From Lepisosteus oculatus (lineage: Eukaryota > Chordata > Actinopteri > Semionotiformes > Lepisosteidae), in NCBI RefSeq assembly GCF_040954835.1, contig NC_090714.1, forward strand, positions 6,808,501-6,872,500: a DNA stretch of 64,000 nucleotides, written 5' to 3'. This document shows positions 34,801 to 43,545 of this stretch, in pieces. A program made the position numbers and the translations under genes. The number at the start of each line of letters is the position of its first letter. Position 1 is the stretch's first letter. Under the pieces are notes generated by a model that was given only the letters and a program-made list of their open reading frames with translations, was not told the origin of the DNA and made no database searches.

Positions 34801-37684
34801 TTACAGCAAGTGACTGGAAAATTACAGAAAAACGAATTTTTGAAGAATGTCTTTTGTTTGCAAACTGCATTAAGCTTTTAGGTCTGCAGCACCAAATTGT
34901 TAGGGCTGTTCAATAGAAATGATGGGGATGTGTAAGAGTTATTTTTGTCCATTCGAGCACTAAAGATATTCATTGTGATCTTGAATAGATTCTGAGCACC
35001 AGGGACTATTATGCAGAGCAAAAGTAGGCAGTGCTTTAAACAGAAAAAATATACTATTTTATTTGAAACCACTCATCTTTCACATTGGTTTCTTGCTGTA
35101 TCCTATCCTCTGAGGTCTGTTTCCCATGCTTTGAATTTGGCTTTGCTCCTCAGACATTAGGAGATTATGCTTGTGGTATGTCACTGCAGCTCCTTTTGAA
35201 AACAAGTTAAGGTAATTGTATTTGCTTGGCAGGTCTACTGCTATTAATTCCTATACATCACAAGTTGTCAAGCACAGAGCATCCTTTTTAACCTTTGTAC
35301 ATTCTTGCCATCTAAGAAGCCACAGCTGTTTTAGTCTACCTCCCTTGACTGTACACGCTTTTAATCTCAGGTTTTTGCACTGTAATCACATAGTAAGGAT
35401 TTACGTGCTCATATACAACAGATGTCTCAGTCTTCCTGCAGCAACGTGACAGCTGTCTGTGGCCCTGGACTGTGTATAAGGCATGGTTTCAAGCCTTGTT
35501 GCCTTGGCAGTGTTCCACTCTAGCAGGGTCTCTCTCACTCTATTAGGGAGGTGATTACAGTATAAAAACGCATGGCTTTAATTTGATGAAACCTGACAGA
35601 TTGCAACTATGGCCATGAATGATGTTCCGTCCATTGTGACTGGTCAGCCTGCACTCTCCTAGGTGTTCAGCTCGAGAGTCTAATGCTGTGGACCTGAAGC
35701 CAGAGAACACAGCTCCCTGGTCTAGAAGGAAAGATCAGAGACTGAAAACCTCAGTGAGAGATGTCAGACTGTGGACTTGGGTTTCACCATGGAACCTTAT
35801 CTTTCACATACAGAGACAGTGGGGTGATAATACCAGTCTGTTAGAACAGACAAATGGCATCAACGTTATTTATAACATAATTTGTGAAGATGCGAGAGGC
35901 GAGGTTACGGTGGTATGGACATATCATGAGGAGGGACGTTGAGGAAGTAACAAAGAGGGTAATGGAATTTGAGGTGGAAGGTAACAGGGGAAGAGGCAGG
36001 CCTAGAAAGAGATGGATGGATTGTGTGAGAAAAGATATGGAGGTATGTGAAGTGAGTGAGGAAGATGTGCTCGACAGAGACAAGTGGAGAAGAGCAACCA
36101 AAGCAGCTGACCCCAGGACAGTCTGGGACTAAGGCTGTGAAAAAGAAGAAGAAGAAGATTTGTGTGTACTTTTGTTATGTTTACTAAGAGTAAATTAATT
36201 AAAGTATTTATTCTAGCATAAACTGCTGTCCCCTAGTTTACAAAAATAAATAATTCATAAGGATTAAGGAATGTTCCTGGAAACACAGCCTAAAACTAAT
36301 TTTTGAATCTCCAAACCTTCTCTAAGTAATGATTCATTTGCTTAAGTTGCTGCCATACACTAGAATACTTTTAGAAGCGTTGTCAGATTCACAGCACAGA
36401 TAATAGCAAGATAATGAGTTAAGCAGAAAAGTAAATTTGATGATGCACAGAAAGCAAAATCTGAAAGGGAAAGCACAAGCAGATGTTTAACTAAGGTTTT
36501 AGTTACAGTCAGTGCACTTAAAGGCAACTTGAAGAGAACCAACACAGGTTTAGACTTACCATGAACTGAGCAACAGCTTTGATGAAGAAAACCCGGTCTG
36601 TCTCTGTATCCACATCAGTGGGAATATCCATGTGTGGCTCGTATCTACAGGTGTGAAATATGCAGAAAAACACTTAAAGGGCAGGAAAGGAGACTATGGA
36701 CAGGGATTGAATTAGGCAATCTTATGGCAAATTTCCCATTGGCCTTTACCAATCATGGCCTCCTAATAATCCCCATCTATGAATTGGCTTCATTACTCTG
36801 CTCTCCTCCCCACTGATAGCTGGTGTGTGGGGAGTGTACTGGCACACTATGGCTGCCGTCGCATCATCCAGATGGGGCTGCACATTGGTGGTGGTGGAGG
36901 GGAGTCCCCATTACCTGTAAAATGCTTTGAATGGTGTCCAGAAAAGCGCTATAAAAGTGTAAGCAATTATTATTATTTCAGGTGGGGAGCTGTGTCAGCA
37001 TGCGTAGGCTGCAAAGGAACAAGTAATAGGTTTATTCCATGCTGAAAAAAAGAAGAAAGAGAACACAACGTTTCGGCCGTGGAGCCTTCATCGGGTGTCA
37101 AAAAGGCTCCCGAAGAAGACACCCGAAGAAGGCTCCACGGCCGAAACGTTGTGTTCTCTTTCTTCTTTTTTTCAGCATGGAATAAACCTATTACTTGTTC
37201 CTTTGCATTATTATTATTATTATTATTATTAAATTCCTGGTGTTTTTAAGGAGCTGAAGCAATTAGAAGCTGAAGTAATCATTGCACATTATTGCACAAG
37301 TACAACAGAAAAGTATTCTAGGTTTAATATGGCTCTCGGATTGCTGTTCGTCTGCCATTCTGATTGACAGTAAAAACAGTGCAGAGGCACAAACCTCTTC
37401 ACCAGCCAGATTAAGATCTCTGCCACCAGGGTGAAATTGGGGGTCCTGAAGTTTTCCATTGAAATGAGACGAGTGTACCCCAAAGCCCGCATCATCTCTG
37501 TGAAATCTGTTAAAACAAAGAAATGGTTCTTCATAACAAATCCTCGGACCCGTTAGCTATAAGACAACAAATGCGTCAAATGGGCCAGCGTTTGATGGGG
37601 ATAGGGGTTTACTTGAAGAAATCAAGAAATCTGGTCACGTAGAATTTCTGCTCAGCACTTACTTCTCAGGTCTCTGAAAGACAT
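16667..37684 (-). CDS. CLUAP1: CLUAP1 / IFT38, clusterin-associated protein 1 (complete, 12 coding exons)
   Basis: Coding exons in order: 37663-37684, 37395-37506, 36560-36644, 33464-33643, 28203-28298, 26759-26842, 24905-25038, 24374-24515, 23847-23919, 21651-21755, 20784-20839 and 16667-16846. They sum to 1269 nt, 422 residues plus stop, close to the 413 of human CLUAP1, and every splice phase matches. CLUAP1 is the IFT38 subunit of the IFT-B2 complex, needed to build and maintain cilia. Residues 1-130 form the calponin-homology-like N-terminal domain ([18 protein letters not shown] start). About 150-310 are charged coiled coil, the region that pairs with IFT20 in known complexes. About 310-422 are low-complexity and acidic, ending ESDNDF. 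The ATG has a good context (CACCATGT). No frame damage is visible. A canonical RFX X-box upstream was sought and not found. Confidence 0.97.
16847..20783. other. CLUAP1 last intron, no other gene
   Basis: A 3.9-kb intron with the G21 run and an imperfect direct repeat near 18739-18805 (AGACAATAYAATMACACAGG). No coding exon or RNA gene is recognised. Confidence 0.5.
17710..17730 (+). repeat. Uninterrupted G21 homopolymer
   Basis: A pure run of 21 G on the plus strand (C on the CLUAP1 sense strand) in the last CLUAP1 intron. The true length is uncertain because such runs are error-prone in sequencing. Confidence 0.9.
20784..20839 (-). CDS. CLUAP1: CLUAP1 exon 11
   Basis: 56-bp exon coding [18 protein letters not shown] after a split Gly codon. 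The GTMQGGDS core is conserved in CLUAP1. Donor GTGAGA, acceptor CCCCACAG. Confidence 0.95.
21651..21755 (-). CDS. CLUAP1: CLUAP1 exon 10
   Basis: 105-bp exon, phase 1 to phase 1, coding [20 protein letters not shown] and then [15 protein letters not shown]. Donor GTACCA is less common than average; acceptor GCAAAG. The acidic block matches the CLUAP1 family. Confidence 0.93.
23085..23425. repeat. Possible dispersed repeat in CLUAP1 intron
   Basis: The block contains TCTCCTCTGACATGCC, GCACATGCCTCAAATAC and CTGCCCCCTGTGGTG. A diverged counterpart begins at about 20490 (GCTCCTCTGACACGCCCATC). Both lie between CLUAP1 exons and look like copies of one unnamed family. Confidence 0.3.
23847..23919 (-). 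CDS. CLUAP1: CLUAP1 exon 9
   Basis: 73-bp exon coding [18 protein letters not shown] and then RLMKSG, the last part of the coiled coil. Acceptor TTTGAAG, donor GTAGGA. Confidence 0.95.
24374..24515 (-). CDS. CLUAP1: CLUAP1 exon 8
   Basis: 142-bp exon starting within the Arg of [18 protein letters not shown] and ending [14 protein letters not shown]. This is strongly conserved CLUAP1 coiled coil. A 131-residue open frame on the plus strand here is its antisense shadow. Confidence 0.97.
24905..25038 (-). CDS. CLUAP1: CLUAP1 exon 7
   Basis: 134-bp exon coding [20 protein letters not shown], then [20 protein letters not shown] and LQSV. Acceptor GTGTCAG, donor GTGAGA. Confidence 0.97.
25226..25292 (+). 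repeat. SINE 3'-tail fragment
   Basis: CCTGGGGCAACCTTGTTGTG is followed by GGCACTATATAAAAATAAA and three TTGAA units, the typical L2-type SINE tail of vertebrate retroposons. Only the tail is kept. Confidence 0.5.
26262..26321. repeat. 60-bp inverted repeat (hairpin)
   Basis: The arm TTAGCCGCGTCGGTGGT (26262-26278) pairs with ACCACCTACGCGGCTAA (26305-26321) with one mismatch in 17. The loop itself holds the perfect palindrome GATTAGATCTAATC. The arms are CpG-rich in an AT-rich CLUAP1 intron. Confidence 0.85.
26759..26842 (-). CDS. CLUAP1: CLUAP1 exon 6
   Basis: 84-bp, phase 0 exon coding [18 protein letters not shown] and then [20 protein letters not shown] is diagnostic for CLUAP1. Acceptor CCTGCAG, donor GTGAGT. 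Confidence 0.97.
27060..27240 (+). mobile_element. Non-autonomous DNA transposon remnant (Tc1/mariner-like)
   Basis: The wording GTGCAGGCCATATGTATTTG, GAGTGACACAATGTTTG, CCCCAGCACACTGGATTTG and AATGTCAGCTTTATTTCGAG matches a short repeat I know as common in vertebrates. It has no coding. The class assignment is from memory of the family and tentative. Confidence 0.4.
28203..28298 (-). CDS. CLUAP1: CLUAP1 exon 5
   Basis: 96-bp, phase 0 exon coding [18 protein letters not shown] and then [14 protein letters not shown]. Acceptor TTGTTAG lies after an ATT-rich tract, donor GTGAGT. Confidence 0.97.
28299..33463. other. CLUAP1 intron 4 (5.2 kb), no recognised gene
   Basis: The largest CLUAP1 intron. 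It is AT-rich and free of the SINE3 and L2-like copies common elsewhere in the window. I see no coding exon, RNA gene or clear repeat. Confidence 0.5.
33464..33643 (-). CDS. CLUAP1: CLUAP1 exon 4
   Basis: 180-bp, phase 0 exon coding [20 protein letters not shown], then [20 protein letters not shown] and ending [20 protein letters not shown] is highly conserved in CLUAP1. Acceptor ATCACAG, donor GTGAGG. Confidence 0.98.
33931..34042 (+). mobile_element. SINE3-type SINE, 3' end only
   Basis: It reads GGTGGGGCTACACACTGG, a GGT run, CCCATTACCTGTAAAGCGC, GTGTCCAGAAAAGCGC and an ATT tail. The insertion is 5'-truncated and lies in CLUAP1 intron 3. Confidence 0.85.
35850..36165 (+). mobile_element. 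5'-truncated RTE-like LINE, end of the reverse-transcriptase ORF
   Basis: The open frame ending at 36132 reads [19 protein letters not shown], then [17 protein letters not shown] and [14 protein letters not shown] before its stop. The WYGH...RGRPRKRW...D pattern is typical of the C-terminal end of RTE-type non-LTR retrotransposon proteins. A short (GAA)n tail ends it. Truncation is typical of LINE insertion. The frame is still open over 82 codons, so the insertion is probably not very old. Clade assignment is tentative. Confidence 0.65.
36560..36644 (-). CDS. CLUAP1: CLUAP1 exon 3
   Basis: 85-bp exon; its first base finishes an Arg codon. It codes [18 protein letters not shown] and then [10 protein letters not shown]. 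Acceptor CTGTAG, donor GTAAGT. Confidence 0.97.
36727..36977 (+). mobile_element. SINE3-type SINE, 3' half, interrupted tail
   Basis: It runs from AAATTTCCCATTGGCC through CCTCCTAATAATCCCC and GGGGCTGCACATTGGTGG to AAAAGCGCTATAAAAG and an ATT tail. The tail is broken at 36977 by the palindromic element; more ATT units resume at 37207. Confidence 0.88.
36978..37207 (-). mobile_element. Penelope-like palindromic element with hammerhead-like core
   Basis: Arms 37010-37099 and 37118-37207 are 90 bp each and inverted with one mismatch (position 10 from the inner end). A unique segment (36978-37009) is the reverse complement of the tail of the 56.6-kb copy. The right arm reads CCCGAAGAAGGCTCCACGG then CCGAAACGTTGTGTTC; the left arm on the minus strand has CCGATGA at the same place. 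Together these resemble a decayed hammerhead ribozyme core (CTGATGA, stem II, GAAAC), known from Penelope-like retroelement terminal repeats. ATT units on both sides are consistent with insertion into a SINE tail. Confidence 0.7.
37395..37506 (-). CDS. CLUAP1: CLUAP1 exon 2
   Basis: 112-bp exon, phase 1 to phase 2, coding [19 protein letters not shown] and then [23 protein letters not shown]...WLVKRYEP is a CLUAP1 hallmark. Donor GTTTGT is somewhat weak. Confidence 0.98.
37663..37684 (-). CDS. CLUAP1: CLUAP1 exon 1, start codon
   Basis: The ATG is the complement of 37682-37684. The exon codes MSFRDLR plus the first base of Asn; donor GTAAGT. The tiny first coding exon completes MSFRDLRNFTEMM exactly with exon 2, which fixes the start. 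The upstream context is CACC. Confidence 0.97.
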
Positions 37685-38842
37685 GGTGTCCGGTTGTGTG
37701 GAGACAGCGGTCTTTTCTCTTCCAAGTACTTATTTCGCAGGCTGATCCGGACTGACTTTCCCGGGAGCCCTTTGAATTGAAAAGAGGGACAAGACTTCAA
37801 CCTCCCTTCAGACTGTTGGGTGTTACAGAAAATAAGGAGTCCGTAACCGCAAGAAATTGAATCCATTCCCATGTTCTTAGACGTATTTACCCATAGCAAA
37901 AATCAAAAGGCTGACATTTTAATCATTTGGATTTGTATTGATCTCGTCTCGCTCGCAGTCTTGCGTAATCTTAACTCGAGTCCCATTTTAGAATAACCCA
38001 CGTAGGAGACCGATAAAGCAAACCATTAATAATGTCTTAAAGTCAGTTTCGAAGGCAAAATCAAAAGTACATTTGTTCTTAGAAAAATACCAAAGTCGCC
38101 TCAGAGGGCCAGACTGTGCCGCATACTGTATATCTTAGTGCCTTAAATGTTCTAATTTTCCCTATTTTTATATATTACATGCTACTTTTAAACGGTCTAG
38201 TCTGTGCCTAGCTTGTATACTTCAACAGACGGGTTTCTCTTCGGCATCCTTCAGGAAGAAAGACGCTAATTAATTAATAGTAACGTTACCTATACTTACA
38301 ATTTATCATAACTGGCCTGCGAGCTTCTCTACCGCTTATCCCGTCTCTATGGAATCCAAAACAAACCTGCGCTACGGAAGCTTGGAGAAGACAAACCTCA
38401 TAACGAGTCCCTAATAGCACACAACCATGCACACAGTATTCATAAGAGCACAATAAGAAGACGGGGAACATTTTAGAGCAGTGTACAGTGCCAATGAAGC
38501 CCACGGGAGCCCAGGCTGCTGTCCTTCCTCCCACTCCCCCAACAGCTTATACTTGTATAATGAAATCGCACTGTAAGCTCGGTTTTGCTGTGCTAATAAC
38601 TATACAGTCACTCTCTGTGCTTTTTCTAGTTTTGATCTCAGTGTACTTTCCTACATTTACATTCTATTTTTAACTTGCCTTACCCTTTTATTCTGGCTTG
38701 ACTGAAGCCTGAAGAAGTGGACCCAGTCCTCAGCAGTCCATCCTCCAATTTAGTGCGCCGGTCCGTTTTCCCAAGCGGACAAGCTCTTCACCGCTGCCGC
38801 TGTAACTGGGTCAGTTTGAAACAACCGTCGAGCCAACTTGTC

Positions 38843-38849
38843 TATATAA
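38843..38849 (+). promoter_or_regulatory. Candidate TATA box
   Basis: TATATAA, with a GTAAGC donor-like site 123 bases downstream (38972) that follows ATG CCG GGA TAT. The layout looks like a short first exon, but no matching second exon was found. It could belong to the divergent receptor, to an unrecognised transcript, or to nothing. Confidence 0.2.
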
Positions 38850-39674
38850 CTTCTGCCTGGGAGAGACTGTGCACAAGAGGGCGTTTCTTTCTTTCGAGTC
38901 TGGGTTTCTTTGTGTGAAGCTCTTGTCAGGATTAACAGTGGGCAGCCAGCATCACAGCGATGCCGGGATATGTAAGCAATTGGACTAGAACAGTCTGAAT
39001 CCCAGATCACTTGAGTTTATAGTTATTACAGAGCGGATGCCAAGATGGATACAGCCTTAAACAGTTTCGATAGGTCTTATTTCAAATTAATAATTAATTC
39101 CGCAAAATGGTAGCTAATACAGACAGTAAATACTGAGTTAGTCACTACTTAATTACTGGGAGACAACGTTACAGTATATTACATCCTAGTATAAATGTTT
39201 TCATATCATAACTTTTATTACGCAGTTATGTCTAGCTTTTATTTGTTTAGTTTTCTGTTTAATTTGTGGATACCTATGTCTTTGGATGATTGTTTTTTTT
39301 TGTAATTGTTTTAGCTCCGTGCCGACCATAGCCGCAGGCGAACTATGGGACTACCTGGGGGCCCGTGGCCACAAGGGGGCCTCATTGTGCACCACAACCT
39401 TTTTAATCGGCACTTTCAAATGTGAGCGAAAAATTCCAGGCGCTCTTTCTGTTGCTGCTGTGCTAGTCTAGGGCTGTTAAAGTTTGTTAGTTATAAAATT
39501 ACCTTATAATATTATTAGTTATGAATAAAAGAGTAGAAGTTTATTTTGCTGTCAATGTGTAGTAAATGGCTCATCTTCGCTGTAAAATGGCAATATCATT
39601 GCGGTTTCGGCCGCTGTTACACCAAATGTCGGGTCATTTTATTTGCCAAACCGCTTTATACCACACGGTGTCGC

Positions 39675-39935
39675 GGCAAGCCGGAGCCTACTCGGCAAGC
39701 AACGAGCGCAAGGCAGGGTACACCCTGGACAGGACGTCAGTCCATCTCGGGGCCAGTGCAAGCCTATCACACATGGGGACAATTTGGAGGCCACGGTAAA
39801 GGTCGGGGGGAGAAATTTGCCCCGGACACCGAGATAACTCCCTACTCTTCTCGAGAAATGCCCAGGGATCTTTAATGACCACTGAGAGTCAGGACCTCGG
39901 TTTAACGTCTCATCCGAAAGACGGTTTACACCAAA
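39675..39935 (-). mobile_element. L2-like fragment joined to a SINE3 fragment
   Basis: GCAAGGCAGGGTACACCCTG and GGACGTCAGTCCATC (L2-like) run into GGAGGCCACGGTAAAGG, TCTCGAGAAATGCCC and GACCTCGGTTTAACGTCTC (SINE3 centre, complement). The join is near 39788, at AATTTGG, where the two families share a few bases. Confidence 0.6.
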
Positions 39936-41690
39936 TGGTGTTCGTTTAATTGGGTAGTGGTAAATGTTGTGATGATCAATTTTTATTAATCTTCCGTTAC
40001 ATCTAAGAAGATGTGATGAGATATTCCAAGTGACCTTTCACTTGGGTTGCAAACTGTCCATTTGCCAAATGGTTTAAAATTAAAATCACGTAGTTCCAAC
40101 TGGGAAACGCACATCATCTTGCAAAAGCAGGTACAGTACCTATCAAAACAGAGGTGCGCCGAATCAAGTCAGTCATGTAAACGAATAATGCATTTGGATT
40201 GGAGTCCGTCAGATTCAAGTAACCAGCGGACGGTGGACAATCTACATTTTCTAGCTAGACACCCAGACTGCTTGAGGTGTTTTACTAAAAGTTCACAGAT
40301 TCACTCTTCATTTGTAAAATGCGTGCCTCTTGTTCTAGTTTACAAGTTCTTAGAAGATGGTTGATAAAAGATTTCTAGTTATATAGTTCATGTATTTGTT
40401 TTAAATGGTAAAATAAGTTTGTAAGTTTGTCGTGGGGCGGTTAATAGTAGTGTTTGCGCAAATTGTGATCTCGGGGGGTGGGGGAGCTTTCCAAGATCTT
40501 AGGGCCTCTCAAGAGCTAGGGCAAGCCCTGCTTGAGACGATGCCTCGTTGGAGGCGCTATATAAAACAGATTAACTTGCAAACTCGCTTCCGTCATTTTT
40601 GTTTTTCTGCACAAGAACAGAACTCGTACACTGAAACAAAAGGAAAAACTTTAAAAGATTTGCAACGCCTTAGGACCAGTGAGATTCAGCTGTAGATCGT
40701 GCCTGTGACCTTTCTTAACTTGGGCAACAGAACAGTTCCAACCAATATACACCGCTTCGGTTTGGCGTGGGCAAGGGTATTTTATTTTTGCCTTCTCAGC
40801 GGGGGGTCAGCTCTGTGTCAGACTGTCTACGTCAAACAATCTTGATATCACCTCTGCAGGTCTGTGGTGAAGTGCAGAAGGGCCCTTTCCCGGATCTGTC
40901 TCTGTTAATTAGATAATTAGAAGCAGGAGCCGAGCTCCACGGTTCAGGAGCGCGGGGGGGCTCCGATTTAACCAAAACAATTTTCGCTACCCTGCCCGAG
41001 AGACGAAGACAAATACTGATTTCGCAGTGAGTTTACCTGTTACTTCGCTACTAAAATTAAACTCGACGTTTCTGGCAATTCTTCTGACGTGTTTCTCCCT
41101 AACGACACGGCCAAGCAAAATAAAATTACTATCCCGGGACGCAAATGGACTAAAAGAGATGTCAGGATACTATATATATATTTTTAAATCCTGCTAGTAC
41201 TCCTGCTAGTAATCCCTGCTACTGGCAGTTTGCTGTACATTATGATAACAAAGATACTTGGCATGTTTGCTACCAGTAACGGAACCTACCCCTTCATTCT
41301 GTGGAGAACTGTCACAAATTCAGCAGCAGAAAATGTGAATTACGTGGCATGGCCAGACAGTTTTGTATTCTTTACCAAAGCACGACATACTGTAATAGCA
41401 TTTCATTGCACAAATTTATCAAGTTATTTCCGAAGTTTCGCTTGTTATTCTTGTTTTCCCTCAAAATTAACGGGCAACCTGGGGTTATCTCTGCTCTGGA
41501 AAACCCGAATGGCACGCATGCAGTCAGTCCTAAGAAAAACGCATTTAACCGCAATGCAGGTATTGACTAGTTTATCTTAGACAACCCTGCTTCCAATAAA
41601 GTTGATCAAACTGCGATAGGGCGAATCTTAATGAGGTTTATGGTTATGTAATGCGCCCGGAAATAATAATAATTATTATTAATAATGATG
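39936..41690. other. Intergenic region, CpG-richer, no gene
   Basis: No coding exon was recognised. A SINE-tail-like piece (TGCCTCGTTGGAGGCGCTAT and ATAAAACAG) lies at about 40540-40568. CpG frequency is visibly higher than in the CLUAP1 introns, as is common near promoters. Confidence 0.4.
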
Positions 41691-41699
41691 AGGATGATC

Positions 41700-41935
41700 C
41701 AACACATTCGCGTTGCTCGGCGTTCAGCTCTCCGGTCCCGCCGGCTCTAGCCCGCCCTCTGGTGGAGACGACCGGCCGCCGCGGCGGCAGGCAGGTGCGC
41801 GCCCTCCTCCAGCTGAGCAGTTGCAGAAGTTCGCAGGAACCGCAAGGACCGGCGATCAGCAGCTAGAGCCGCCGGTAACCCCCCTGCAGCCGGAACAAAC
41901 GGGCTGGGAGCCCTCTGTCTGCGGGCCGTTCGTTG
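41700..41935 (+). promoter_or_regulatory. CpG-rich block, candidate 5' untranslated first exon of the receptor
   Basis: This is the most GC- and CpG-dense block of the window (e.g. CCGGCCGCCGCGGCGGCAGG). It ends in TTCGTTG followed by the donor GTGAGT at 41936. Glucagon-family receptors usually have one or more non-coding first exons far upstream. The next convincing acceptor in the same direction is at 58627-58628, which would make a 16.7-kb intron. Transcription from here is inferred only; it could instead be a shared or CLUAP1-directed promoter. Confidence 0.3.
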
Positions 41936-42390
41936 GTGAGTATTTTTCTTTCTGGGTCCAAAAAGACTTCGTGTCCTTGTTGCTCTAATGCAGGGAATCA
42001 CTGTATCTAAGGACTAGTCATTCACGTTGATAACAGGGGATGTGTCCGAATCACGGCGATGAGCCGCCAGCTACAGGTTCGGCCCAATTTCGCGAGCTCG
42101 AATGCTTCTCTGTTGCTGGTTCGGTTTAGCTTTCTGCTTTAAGAGCGCTGGGGCGCGTATCAAATAGTTCTCAAATTTAAGATGTTTTTTTCTTTTTAGG
42201 AGCAACACCGGGCATTAAAACTCAAATCGTTTCTTACATAGTTCGTTTTCTATATATGGGAAGACTGTGTGAATGCTACAACCCTGCGCTGCCTATCAAT
42301 AAACAAAGACTGAATTCTACAGTGCAAAAACGAGCCAGACAATACAAAGTATTCCCGTTCTCCAACTTCTGGATTTTTTCTATTGTATTT

Positions 42391-42600
42391 CTCTTTCGGT
42401 AAGGATGTCGGTACCGAACCTATGTTACCGAAAGAGTGTTGATAATACCGGCTACGAATTTCGGTTTCAGAAAGAGTTTCGGTACCGAACCCGTGTTTCC
42501 GAAAGAGTGTCTATAACACTGGTACCGACTTTGAGCATCAGAAAGTGTGTCGGTACGGAATCTGTGTTTCAGAAACTGTCGGAAATGTTTATTCCGCGTC
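42391..42600 (+). repeat. Diverged 71-bp tandem repeat with embedded hairpin
   Basis: CGGTACCGAAC or CGGTACGGAAT starts at 42409, 42480 and 42551, exactly 71 bp apart. The units also share GTGTTTCCGAAAGAGTG-like and TTTCAGAAAG-like segments. CTCTTTCGGTAA (42391-42402) is a perfect inverted match of TTACCGAAAGAG (42425-42436) across a loop with the GGTACC palindrome. No protein is suggested. Confidence 0.8.
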
Positions 42601-43299
42601 GCGTAGAGAAACGTAGCATTCGTTCTCCCCAACCTTAAATGAGTTAATTGAATAGGTTATTGATTTAATTAGTCTAATTACGACGTTCTAAGGGTTTTTT
42701 AATTGACCCATTTGGGATGTTGTGACAAGGGTACGCAATCTCGTTAATCCCACACCCGTGCGCTCGAACTCTTAACTCAATTAAATCCTGAATTAAATTG
42801 ATTGGAACCTTTGGAAGTTTTTTTTTTCTATTCCAGGTCGGAAATCGTACGAAACGGACGAAATGCAATAGTTAGAACCAGCTAGGAACCGAAAACCAAA
42901 CGTTGGATCGGTTATATTATTGGGTCAATTCAAGTTTCAATTTGTAACCGAGAGCTCATCTGGAATAAAATCCACAGGTAGGGGATGCGGGTATCTGTGC
43001 CGGTTAAACAGTGACGGAGAAGGGCTCAGGTGCAGTAAGGCTTCATTTTTGGGGGGGTGTCACCCGTACACCATCTGAAAATCCGGTGCATTCTTCCTTT
43101 CAAAACGCTCAGTGAACACATTCACTCCCGGGAATATAATACTTAGTGTGGGTCACGGAAAACGTGCACCTTTCAGTAACTGCGGTGAGACAAAACCCCA
43201 AAAAGAAAACGTTAATGGTTTCATCAAAGGTTTGGGCTTGCTAAGAGTATTTTTGGAGAAGTAGTGGGTTTTGATGTGATGCTATAACAGTGTTGCTGG

Positions 43300-43545
43300 G
43301 AAGGGTTTGATGTCTATGTGGAGTTTGCATGTTCCCCTCATATTCGTATAGGTTTTCTCGGAATGCGCTGGTTTCCTCTCGCAGCCCAAAGACGTGCTGC
43401 CCAGGAGAGTCAGGATGTGTCTCTGGAACTGCACACCACACGTGTGTCCTGTTCTGGGTGTCGTCTTGCAAACTGGGTCTGCTGGGTTTGTCTGTGACTC
43501 GAAGGCTAATGCAGTTCAGGAAATCAGTGAATGGATGGTAGCTTG
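43300..43545. mobile_element. L2-like LINE 3' fragment
   Basis: GTGGAGTTTGCATGTTCCCC, GCTGGTTTCCTCTCGCAG and CCCAAAGACGTGCTG in this order are typical of the L2/Maui-like repeat of fishes. The copy is diverged. Confidence 0.6.

Noticed and set aside
37685..38500. RFX X-box expected upstream of a ciliary gene
   Set aside because: I looked for GTTRCC...RGYAAC-type sites and saw only half sites (for example GTTACC near 38285); none is convincing.
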